A DNA stretch of 16,100 nt from Cellulomonadaceae bacterium (GTDB taxonomy: Bacteria; Actinomycetota; Actinomycetes; Actinomycetales; Cellulomonadaceae), in NCBI GenBank assembly GCA_031283115.1, contig JAITCK010000026.1, positions 1 to 16,100 on the forward strand, in the 5' to 3' direction. This document shows, one piece after another, positions 8,363 to 14,821 of this stretch. Each line of letters opens with the position of its first letter. The stretch's first letter is position 1. The notes beneath the pieces were generated by a model. It was not told where the DNA came from, did not search any database, and saw only the letters and a program-made list of their open reading frames with translations. The position numbers were made by a program, and so were the translations under genes.

Positions 8363-9616
8363 CTACTCGACAACGACGGCTTCCACCTGCCTGCGAGGGT
8401 CGACGCCGCGAGCCCGATTGGCGAGGATGAGGCCGATGGTGGGGAAAAGCAGGGCGGTCAACTTGCCGCCCCCCATCATGGCTGCAGCAAAGGCCGAGTT
8501 GAAGGCGCCAGCCTCCAAACCAAGATTGGCCATGACGATGACGACGGCCAGGCCGGTACCCACCAGCAGGGAGGTGGCAGTCCGCTCCTGGAAAGTAGAC
8601 CCCTTGGGCAGGGTGGCCGAACCGGGCACGCCACGAACCACCAGTTTGAGCACCACAAAGACGGGGATAAACCAGAGGGTTTGCGGGTTGTTGGCCAGGG
8701 CGCGCAGGTCGAAGGTTACGCCAGCCCAGACAAAGAACATGGGGATAAAGAAGCCGTAACTGATGCCCTTGACCTTGCGGGCCAGAATCGTGTACACGGT
8801 GGCGTCACCCTTGACCAGCAGTTGCCGCACCAAAATACCGGCAGCAAAAGCGCCAATCAGCCGGTCAACCCCCATCGTCACCGCCAGCAGCACCACAGCG
8901 CCAACAATGAGGGCCTGCAAACGGACGCCAAACTGGCCCGACGAGTCAATGGTCATGGACTGGACGCGGGCCAGGCCGAAAGGCAGGCCATGACGCATCA
9001 CCCACAGGGCAGCAGCCACAATAACGGCGAACAGAATGTGCATCCCCAACGCCCACAAGGGGTTGTGGCCGTCGGCGCCCACCAGCACGGCCAAGGCGAT
9101 GAGAGGGGCAAACTGGCCGATGACACCCGAGGCGATAGTGGCCTGACCTACCTTGGTGGTGATTTCACCGGCGTCATGAACCATCGGGTAAATGGTTCCC
9201 AAGGCGGTAGACACGATAGCGCCACCAATAAACACGCCGGTCACCCAGGCGGACGTGGTCCCACCCAAATCCATGCCGTAAGCCATACCCGTCGTAATAG
9301 CGATAGCCAACACCAGGCAAAACAGCCAGGACACGGTGGCAATATTCAGTTGCCTGCCCATGAGCGGCTTGAAGTTGGTTTCCACACCGGCCGCGAAAAA
9401 GAGCAGCACCACGCCGATAACCCGCAGCCAGTCAATAACATCGCCTGACGACGTGTGCGCCAGCCCCAAAATGGACGGGCCAATGAGCAGGCCCAAGAAC
9501 ATTTCGATGACAGCCACCGGCACGCGAATAAACCGCGACAGGGCCGTAGCGATGACGGGGGCCGCCGCCACAGCAGTCAGCATGACGACAATCGAAATAA
9601 CAAGGGAGCGATCCAC
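8363..9616 (-). CDS. CPA2-family cation:proton antiporter-like membrane protein
   Basis: Predicted inner-membrane antiporter-fold protein of 417 residues with about 12 spans. Family landmarks are an N-terminal span before FIRVPVAVIEMFLGLLIGPS (residues 29-48), GVVLLFFAAGVETNF, GGAIVSTALGTIYP, GAFAAGILVRQLL and GFFIPMFFVWAGVTFDL. These follow the order of the Na+/H+ exchanger domain of CPA2 proteins. Oddly, the span that normally carries the Asp-Asp (or Gln-Asp in Kef proteins) ion-binding pair reads ASGVIGQF near residues 162-169, with no acidic residue. The GTG at 9616 is preferred because GAAAGG lies seven bases upstream. A longer frame to 9679 would add a Cys-rich, non-family stretch. There is no TrkA-N domain at the C-terminus. 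The gene diverges from popT across a 194-base control region. Exchange of ions is inferred from the fold; the missing acids make the substrate uncertain. Confidence 0.8.
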   Translation of the reverse strand: MDRSLVISIVVMLTAVAAAPVIATALSRFIRVPVAVIEMFLGLLIGPSILGLAHTSSGDVIDWLRVIGVVLLFFAAGVETNFKPLMGRQLNIATVSWLFCLVLAIAITTGMAYGMDLGGTTSAWVTGVFIGGAIVSTALGTIYPMVHDAGEITTKVGQATIASGVIGQFAPLIALAVLVGADGHNPLWALGMHILFAVIVAAALWVMRHGLPFGLARVQSMTIDSSGQFGVRLQALIVGAVVLLAVTMGVDRLIGAFAAGILVRQLLVKGDATVYTILARKVKGISYGFFIPMFFVWAGVTFDLRALANNPQTLWFIPVFVVLKLVVRGVPGSATLPKGSTFQERTATSLLVGTGLAVVIVMANLGLEAGAFNSAFAAAMMGGGKLTALLFPTIGLILANRARGVDPRRQVEAVVVE

Positions 9617-9810
9617 AAGGAGGCCTTTCACATGGGCGCAAGAGTCCAGGCAAGAGAAACAGCGCGGAACGCTGTCCACGCTGAACGATCACGTAAGGTT
9701 GCCATGCGCGCATCATGGTCGAGGCATGATCGCGCGCCCGGTAGGGTTACTGCGCCCCATTCCATCATGCGCGCTTGGTCACATGCCGTGCACGAAACAT
9801 TGGAGAACTT
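9617..9810. promoter_or_regulatory. Divergent control region with several palindromes
   Basis: This region must hold promoters for both the antiporter gene (minus) and popT (plus). Three symmetric elements are visible. ACAGCG-CGGAA-CGCTGT at 9659-9675 is a perfect six-base-arm palindrome 43 bases from the antiporter start. ATGCGCGCAT at 9704-9713 is a perfect ten-base palindrome. GCGCGCATCATGG (9706-9718) and CCATCATGCGCGC (9762-9774) form an inverted pair with 12 of 13 matches. A related GCATGATCGCGCGC sits between them at 9724-9737. TAGGGT at 9742-9747 could be a -10 box for popT, but its -35 is poor. I infer regulator binding sites; no protein can be named. Confidence 0.42.
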
Positions 9811-10698
9811 ATGTCTTGGCTTGTTCGCGTCGGCAAGGGCGTAGTCATTTCGCTCGGTTTCATTCTGCCGGGAGTTTCCGGTGGCGTGCTCGCCGCCATC
9901 CTGGGCCTCTACGAGCGGCTGCTGCGGTTTCTCGCCCACCTGACCCGCGACACCATCAAACAGGTGCTGTTCTTCCTGCCTGTCGGTATCGGCGGTGTAC
10001 TCGGCCTGGTGCTGCTGTCTGGCCCGCTGGAATGGCTGCTCGACCGCTGGCAGGTGATCGTGTTGTGGGGCTTCGCCGGTGCCATCATCGGGTCACTGCC
10101 TGCCCTCTTCCGTGAGTCCACAGCCAAAAAGCCGCGCGACAGCGCCGACTGGGCCTGGCTTATCGGTACCGCCCTGGTGGGCGGCGTGGTGCTCTACCTG
10201 CTGCCGTTGATGAACGCCTCCCTGCCCAACAACTTTGCTGGCTTTGTTATCGCCGGTGTGCTCATCGCCTTGGGTGTACTGGTGCCGGGGCTGAGCCCAT
10301 CCAACCTGCTGCTCATTTTGGGCCTCTTCACACCCATGCTGACGGGCTTCCGTGAAGTGAACATTCTTGGCGTGTTCCTGCCCATCGCCCTGGGTGCTAT
10401 CGCCGCCATTCTCATCTTCTCCCGGGGCATGGAATCCCTGCTTGACCGCTTCCCGTCGCGGGTCTACCACTTCATTATCGGCCTAGTCATCGCCTCGACA
10501 GTGCTCATTGTGGTGCCTACCCATTCTGAGGAGGCCATCGACTACACGGGTTCAACAGCAACCACCATCGTGCTGGCCGTGGTGGTTTTCGTTGCGGGTC
10601 TGGCCTTGGGCTTGTGGATGGCAAGGTTGGAAGACAAGTACAAGGTGGCTGAGGTCGTCGAGGAAACAGCCTCCGCGATAGCATCGACCAGTGACTGA
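9811..10698 (+). CDS. popT: DUF368 / PopT-family undecaprenyl phosphate translocase
   Basis: Polytopic membrane protein of 295 residues, the usual DUF368 length. Members of this family (PopT) were shown to return undecaprenyl phosphate, the lipid carrier for peptidoglycan and other envelope polymers, to the cytoplasmic face. The internal repeat is visible: GFILPGVSGGVLAAILGLYE at residues 16-35 and VLVPGLSPSNLLLILGLF around 156-173. The second half usually reads Pro-Gly-Ile-Ser-Gly-Ser, so a Pro replaces a Gly here. About eight to ten hydrophobic spans are present, and the tail is charged and cytoplasmic. ATG at 9811 is chosen over the upstream in-frame GTG at 9775 because GGAG at 9802-9805 is five bases away and the family begins here. 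The stop overlaps the first possible folC start by eight bases. The family call is firm; the transported lipid is inferred from homologues. Confidence 0.88.
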   Translation: MSWLVRVGKGVVISLGFILPGVSGGVLAAILGLYERLLRFLAHLTRDTIKQVLFFLPVGIGGVLGLVLLSGPLEWLLDRWQVIVLWGFAGAIIGSLPALFRESTAKKPRDSADWAWLIGTALVGGVVLYLLPLMNASLPNNFAGFVIAGVLIALGVLVPGLSPSNLLLILGLFTPMLTGFREVNILGVFLPIALGAIAAILIFSRGMESLLDRFPSRVYHFIIGLVIASTVLIVVPTHSEEAIDYTGSTATTIVLAVVVFVAGLALGLWMARLEDKYKVAEVVEETASAIASTSD

Positions 10699-10713
10699 CC
10701 GACCAGTGACTGA
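10686..10713 (+). repeat. 13-base direct repeat that duplicates the folC start codon
   Basis: GACCAGTGACTGA is found at 10686-10698 and 10701-10713, separated by CC, giving a 15-base period. The first copy contains the popT stop and a GTG at 10691. The second copy contains an in-frame GTG at 10706. The folC start is therefore present twice, in identical context. Confidence 0.88.
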
Positions 10714-12097
10714 TTCAGACCTTTCTCTCGTCGAGGCGGAGATTCTCAGCCGCAACCCGGAACACGACTTCGAGCCGACTCTGGGGCGGGTGCAGCGGGT
10801 GATGGAACTGTTGGGCGACCCCCAGCGGGCCTACACGGTGATCCACTTGACCGGAACCAACGGTAAAACGTCTACTGCCAGGATGGTGGAGTCACTGGTG
10901 CGGGCTCACGGCCTGCGCACCGGCCTGTTCACGTCCCCCCACCTGACCTCCATCACCGAACGCATCCAGGTGGACGGCGACCCCATCACACCTGAGCGGT
11001 TCGTGGAAATCTGGGAGGACGTGGCCCCCTACATTGGGGTGGCCGACCGTGAATCCCAGGAGGCAGGCGGGCCGCGCCTCAGCTTTTTCGAAGTGCTCAC
11101 CGTCATGGCTTTCGCCGCCTTTGCTGACGCCCCCATTGACGTGGCCGTTATCGAAGTGGGCATGGGCGGTGAATGGGATTCCACCAACGTGGCCGACGGC
11201 CAGGTAGACATCATCACCCCTATTGCCCTCGACCATGAACGTTGGCTGGGGTCTAGCCTGGAAGATATTGCCTCCACCAAGGCGGGCATCATCAAACCCC
11301 TGCCCGATGGCAGGGCGGCCACTGTGATCCTTGCCAACCAAGGCGCCGATGATGCGGGGGGGAGCGATGACCACGACCGCGTCACCGCCATCATCCGCGA
11401 CCGAGCCGCCACCGTAGGAGCCCGCCTGATCCGTGAAGGCTTCGACCTGGAAGTGGTGTCCCGGCAGTTGGCTGTGGGCGGGCAGGTGATCGACCTGCGC
11501 ACCACGTCCGGCCTCTACACGGGCATCTACCTGCCCTTGCACGGCCAACACCAGGCCCACAACGCCCTGCTGGCCTTGGCTGCCGTCGAAGCCCTGCTTT
11601 CTGGGGGAGGGGCGCTCAACCCGGCCCGCGTAGAGGAAGGCTTCGGCAAGGTCACCTCGCCGGGCCGCCTGGAACTCTTGCGCACCAGCCCCACCGTGAT
11701 TGTCGACGTGGCCCACAACCCGCACGGGACGCAGGCCCTGGTGGCGGCCCTGGATGAAGCCTTCGACTTCACCCGCCTCATCGGCGTTGTCGCCGTGCTG
11801 GGTGACAAAGACACCGAAGGACTCCTGGGAGCCCTGGAACCGGCCTTGACCCAGGTGGTCATCACCGCCAACTCGTCGGCGCGCTGCACCGACCCAGAAG
11901 ACCTGGCTGTCATCGCCCGCGACGTGTTCGGCGACGACCGCGTCCACGTCGCCGCTCGCCTAGACGAAGCCCTGGCACTGGCCACCGACCTGGCCGAAGC
12001 AGACGACGCCGTCGGCGTGGGCCTGGGCACCGGCGTGCTCGTCACCGGCAGCGTCATCACCGTGGCCGACGCCCGTATTCTGTTGGGCCGCGGCTGA
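10691..12097 (+). CDS. folC: Folylpolyglutamate synthase / dihydrofolate synthase
   Basis: Cytosolic Mur-ligase-type enzyme that adds glutamate to folates and, in most bacteria, to dihydropteroate. The protein has 468 residues, or 463 from the second GTG. The central ligase domain shows the P-loop TGTNGKTST around residues 54-62, the folate loop TSPHLTSITERI, EVGMGGEWDSTN, ALDHERWLG and STKAGIIKP, which carries the conserved Lys. The C-terminal domain has IVDVAHNPHGTQALVAAL and VLGDKDTEG. GTG at 10691 overlaps the popT stop; GTG at 10706 is in frame and in the same local sequence because of a short duplication. Neither has a clear Shine-Dalgarno, so coupling to popT is likely. In many bacteria folC follows valS, but here it follows a membrane gene. 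The next gene, dhaK, begins 53 bases further on. Confidence 0.94.
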   Translation: MTDRPVTDSDLSLVEAEILSRNPEHDFEPTLGRVQRVMELLGDPQRAYTVIHLTGTNGKTSTARMVESLVRAHGLRTGLFTSPHLTSITERIQVDGDPITPERFVEIWEDVAPYIGVADRESQEAGGPRLSFFEVLTVMAFAAFADAPIDVAVIEVGMGGEWDSTNVADGQVDIITPIALDHERWLGSSLEDIASTKAGIIKPLPDGRAATVILANQGADDAGGSDDHDRVTAIIRDRAATVGARLIREGFDLEVVSRQLAVGGQVIDLRTTSGLYTGIYLPLHGQHQAHNALLALAAVEALLSGGGALNPARVEEGFGKVTSPGRLELLRTSPTVIVDVAHNPHGTQALVAALDEAFDFTRLIGVVAVLGDKDTEGLLGALEPALTQVVITANSSARCTDPEDLAVIARDVFGDDRVHVAARLDEALALATDLAEADDAVGVGLGTGVLVTGSVITVADARILLGRG

Positions 12098-12150
12098 CGG
12101 CGCAGGGCACGTCAAGCACAACCCCACACCAGTGCTGTTGAATAGGGGCT

Positions 12151-13173
12151 GTGAAGAAGCTCGTTGACGACCCGGCCAACGCGGTCACCGACTCCCTGGC
12201 CGGTTTCGCCCTAGCCCACGCGGACACCGTCGCCGTCCACGGCATCGACCCGTCAACACTGGCCCGCACCGGCCCCGTCTACGCCACCCGCAAACAGCCA
12301 GCCCCCCACGGCACGGTGGCAGTGATCTCCGGCGGAGGCAGCGGACACGAGCCCCTGCACATCGGATTCATCGGCGAAGGAATGCTCGACGCCGCCGTAC
12401 CCGGCCCCATGTTCACCTCACCCACCCCCGACTGCATATATGAGGCAATCCGGGCCGCCCACGCAGGGGCAGGCGTGCTGCTCATCGTCAAAAACTACAC
12501 AGGTGACGTGCTCAACTTCGACATGGCCGCCGACCTGGCTGCCGACGACGGCATCGCCGTGCGCACCGTCATCGTCGAAGACGACGTGGCCGTCGAAAAC
12601 TCCCTCCACACCATCGGCAGGCGCGGCGTAGCCGGAACCCTGCTAGTCGAAAAAATCGCTGGCGCAGCCGCAGCCCGCGGAGACTGCCTTGACGATGTGG
12701 CCGCCGTCGCCCAACACGTCATCGACAACGTGAGATCCATGGGGGTAGCCCTCACCCCCTGCACCGTGCCGCAAATAGGCCGCCCCAGCTTCGACCTGCC
12801 AGCCGATGAAATCGAAATCGGGATAGGAATCCACGGCGAACCCGGACGCTACCGGGCACCTGTCGCCCCCGCCAGCACCATCACCCGCGACATTCTCGAC
12901 CCCGTCATCGCCGACCTTCGCGTGAACGACGGCGAAAAAGTGCTGCTCTACGTCAACGGCATGGGGGCCACACCACTCAGCGAGTTGTACATCATCTACG
13001 GGGCCGCCCGGCGTCTCTGTGACGAACGTGGCATCATTGTCGACCGATCCCTCGTCGGTGACTACGTCACATCGCTGGAAATGCAAGGCGCATCGGTCAC
13101 TCTGCTCCGCCTTGACGACGAACTGACCGCCCTGTGGGATGCACCCGTCAACACCGTCACCCTGGCCTGGTGA
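12151..13173 (+). CDS. dhaK: PTS-dependent dihydroxyacetone kinase, substrate-binding subunit DhaK
   Basis: Binds dihydroxyacetone covalently and presents it for phosphorylation by the DhaL-bound nucleotide, giving dihydroxyacetone phosphate for glycolysis. The length, 340 residues, is close to the family norm (about 330-356). GGGSGHEPLH at 61-70 includes the conserved His66. NYTGDVLNF around 115-123 carries an acidic active-site residue, Asp119. EIGIGIHGEPG places His228 at the position of the His that forms the hemiaminal with the substrate (His218 in Escherichia coli). The separate DhaL and DhaM genes downstream show that this is the phosphotransferase-system type rather than the ATP-dependent single-chain type. 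The GTG at 12151 follows AGGGG very closely (two-base spacing), so initiation may be weak. No transcriptional regulator gene of the DhaR, DhaQ or DhaS kind is adjacent. Confidence 0.95.
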   Translation: MKKLVDDPANAVTDSLAGFALAHADTVAVHGIDPSTLARTGPVYATRKQPAPHGTVAVISGGGSGHEPLHIGFIGEGMLDAAVPGPMFTSPTPDCIYEAIRAAHAGAGVLLIVKNYTGDVLNFDMAADLAADDGIAVRTVIVEDDVAVENSLHTIGRRGVAGTLLVEKIAGAAAARGDCLDDVAAVAQHVIDNVRSMGVALTPCTVPQIGRPSFDLPADEIEIGIGIHGEPGRYRAPVAPASTITRDILDPVIADLRVNDGEKVLLYVNGMGATPLSELYIIYGAARRLCDERGIIVDRSLVGDYVTSLEMQGASVTLLRLDDELTALWDAPVNTVTLAW

Positions 13174-13221
13174 GACAAGGCCTGCCGTGAACGTGCCGGA
13201 AACCCTCTACACTCTGCCCCG

Positions 13222-14016
13222 ATGACATCTTCACTCCCCGCCCCCACCGACGCCTCTGCGCGTGATGCCATTGCGCATGGTTCTGTTGTGCATGGTTCTG
13301 TTGTGCTTGATGCCGCCTGGGTTAGCCGGTGGGCCGCCCTCGCTGCACAAGCCATCGCCGCCAACGAAAACCTGCTCACCGAACTCGACCGGCAGATCGG
13401 TGACGGTGACCACGGAATCAACATGGTGCGCGGCTGGACAGCCGTCGCCGACAAACTCGCCCAGCAGGCCAGTGAGCCACAAACCGTCGGCGACGTGCTC
13501 AAAACCATCGCCACCACCCTCATGTCCACCGTAGGCGGAGCCGCTGGCCCCCTCTACGGGACAGCCTTTCTGCGGGCCAGCAAGGTGACCGCCCGGCCCG
13601 TCATCGACGCCCACGGCCTGGTCTCCCTCATCGAAGCCGCCCAAGAAGGCATCGAAACCCGTGGGCGCGCCAGCGCCGGTGAAAAAACGATGATTGACGC
13701 CTGGCAGCCCGCCGCTCACGCAGCAGAAACCGCCGCCACCGCCCACCCTGCACACGCGCTGGCTGTGCTCCAAGCCGCCGCCGCCGCCGCCGATGCAGGA
13801 GCCACCGCCACCATCGGCCTGCTGGCCACCAAAGGTCGGGCCAGTTATTTAGGTGACCGATCCATCGGGCATGAAGACCCTGGCGCCCGGTCGACAGCGA
13901 TCATCCTGCAGGCCGCCGTTGAGGCTGCCGCAGTCGCTGACGTTGAGGCTGCTTCTGCGGCGGTAGTTGGCGTTGAAGCCGCTGGTGCTGAGGTGGCTGA
14001 GGAAACCGCCGCATGA
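13222..14016 (+). CDS. dhaL: Dihydroxyacetone kinase subunit DhaL (nucleotide-binding)
   Basis: Carries ADP/ATP as a tightly bound cofactor and moves phosphate from DhaM to dihydroxyacetone on DhaK. From ATG at 13222 it is 264 residues, against about 210 for the family. LDRQIGDGDHG holds Asp56, Asp61 and Asp63, with the same 5 and 2 spacing as the three Mg-binding Asps of known DhaL. STVGGAAGPLYGTAF, GEKTMIDAW and ATKGRASYLGDRSIGHEDPGA follow. The extra length is an N-terminal arm of about 28 residues containing a duplicated VVHGS unit, and an Ala/Val/Glu-rich tail built from three VEAA-type units (related DNA at 13917-13928, 13941-13952 and 13971-13982). ATG 13222 has no visible Shine-Dalgarno. 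In-frame GTGs at 13288 and 13303 are alternatives, and 13303 would give a more typical 237 residues. It lies 48 bases after dhaK and overlaps dhaM by four bases. Confidence 0.93.
   Translation: MTSSLPAPTDASARDAIAHGSVVHGSVVLDAAWVSRWAALAAQAIAANENLLTELDRQIGDGDHGINMVRGWTAVADKLAQQASEPQTVGDVLKTIATTLMSTVGGAAGPLYGTAFLRASKVTARPVIDAHGLVSLIEAAQEGIETRGRASAGEKTMIDAWQPAAHAAETAATAHPAHALAVLQAAAAAADAGATATIGLLATKGRASYLGDRSIGHEDPGARSTAIILQAAVEAAAVADVEAASAAVVGVEAAGAEVAEETAA
13275..13304 (+). repeat. 15-base tandem duplication at the dhaL 5' end
   Basis: GCATGGTTCTGTTGT occurs at 13275-13289 and 13290-13304 with no mismatch. It is in frame, repeats a five-residue unit in the non-conserved N-terminal arm of DhaL, and gives two equivalent in-frame GTG codons (13288 and 13303). 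Base composition here is less GC-rich than the surrounding gene. Confidence 0.9.
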
Positions 14017-14789
14017 CAGCGGCCCCCGTCGCCATCGTGCTGGTCTCCCACTCGGCAGCCCTGGCCGCAGGTGCCGCCCAACTGGCCGGGCAAATGGCCC
14101 CCGACGTGCACTGCATCGGCTGCGGCGGCCTAGCCGACGGCAGCCTGGGAACCATCATCGACCCCGTTGAAACCACCATCGGACAGGCCCTAGACAGCGC
14201 GGCAAGCGTTGTTGTGCTGGCCGACCCCGGCTCGGCAGTTATGACCGTCGAAACCGCCATCGACCTGCACGACGAATGGGCAGGCCGGGTACTACTGGCC
14301 CGCGCCCCCTTCGTCGAAGGAGCCGTCGCCGCAGCCGTCGCCGCACAAGCAGGCGGAACCCTCGACGCCGTGAACCTTGCCGCCACGCAAGCCAGCCACA
14401 TGTGGAACGAGGTGCCGTCGGGCATGAGCCCGCAGGGTGAGCAAGAGGGCAGCCCCGACCGCCGAAACCATCCAGCAGACGACGCGACAGACAGTGAACC
14501 TGACAGTGATCCTGATAGTGATCCTGACGGCGACACAGTGACCGGCACCGTCGCTGTCCCCAACCCCCTAGGCCTGCACGCCCGACCCGCCGCCGTCGTC
14601 GCCCGTCACGTCTCGGCCTTCGGCGTGCCCACCACCATCAACGGGGCCGACGCCTCATCGGTGCTCATGCTCATGGCCCTCGAAGCCCGCCAAGGCCACA
14701 CCCTCACCGTCACCGCCACCGGCGACCGCGCCCAACAAGCCGTCGACAGCGTCATCGACCTCATCAGCGCAGGATTTGGCGAAATCTGA
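14013..14789 (+). CDS. dhaM: DhaM phosphoryl donor: EIIA-Dha domain fused to HPr domain
   Basis: Relays phosphate from phosphoenolpyruvate, via the general phosphotransferase system, to the nucleotide on DhaL. Residues 1-130 form the mannose-type EIIA domain, with the phosphorylatable His13 in VLVSHSAAL. Residues 131-175 are a polar, acidic linker (DSEPDSDPDSDPDGD at 160-174). Residues 176-258 are an HPr-like domain with the active His189 in GLHARPA and a Ser46-like Ser216 in ASSVLMLMAL. By eye this domain is about four residues shorter than Escherichia coli HPr between the His and the Ser. The enzyme I-like third domain of Escherichia coli DhaM is absent, so an external enzyme I must phosphorylate it. 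The ATG overlaps the dhaL stop, with GAGGA at 13999-14003. A terminator follows four bases after the stop. Confidence 0.93.
   Translation: MTAAPVAIVLVSHSAALAAGAAQLAGQMAPDVHCIGCGGLADGSLGTIIDPVETTIGQALDSAASVVVLADPGSAVMTVETAIDLHDEWAGRVLLARAPFVEGAVAAAVAAQAGGTLDAVNLAATQASHMWNEVPSGMSPQGEQEGSPDRRNHPADDATDSEPDSDPDSDPDGDTVTGTVAVPNPLGLHARPAAVVARHVSAFGVPTTINGADASSVLMLMALEARQGHTLTVTATGDRAQQAVDSVIDLISAGFGEI
14490..14525 (+). repeat. Three 12-base tandem units in the dhaM linker
   Basis: GACAGTGAACCT at 14490-14501, GACAGTGATCCT at 14502-14513 and GATAGTGATCCT at 14514-14525 are tandem, in phase with each other, with one or two differences. They encode a run of (Asp/Glu)-Pro-Asp-Ser units in the flexible linker between the EIIA and HPr domains. 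The copy number may vary between strains. Confidence 0.85.
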
Positions 14790-14792
14790 TCG

Positions 14793-14821
14793 GCCCGCCG
14801 CAAGGCTGGTGCGGGCGTTTT
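14793..14821 (+). terminator. Intrinsic terminator after dhaM
   Basis: GCCCGC at 14793-14798 pairs perfectly with GCGGGC at 14811-14816, followed by GTTTT at 14817-14821. The loop is 12 bases; a smaller GCC-GCAA-GGC hairpin is an alternative fold at the same place. The T-run is short, as is common in high-GC actinobacteria. It sits four bases past the dhaM stop and ends the dhaKLM transcript before the rpsA promoter. Confidence 0.55.

Noticed and set aside
8339..9448. A 369-codon plus-strand open frame
   Set aside because: It lies opposite the antiporter gene. Its product is rich in His, Gln and Gly with no fold-like pattern, while the minus strand gives a clear membrane protein with a good ribosome site. 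It is a high-GC shadow frame.
9617..9679. Upstream extension of the antiporter to the ATG at 9679
   Set aside because: The added 21 residues (Cys-rich, not membrane-like) do not match the family start, whereas GTG 9616 has a well-spaced GAAAGG.
9775..9810. Upstream extension of PopT to GTG 9775
   Set aside because: The 12 extra residues are polar and precede a strong GGAG ribosome site for ATG 9811. The family begins at the later start.
10892..11947. A 351-codon minus-strand open frame
   Set aside because: It is antisense to folC, which has all Mur-ligase motifs. The product is a Gly/His/Gln-rich shadow without a start context.
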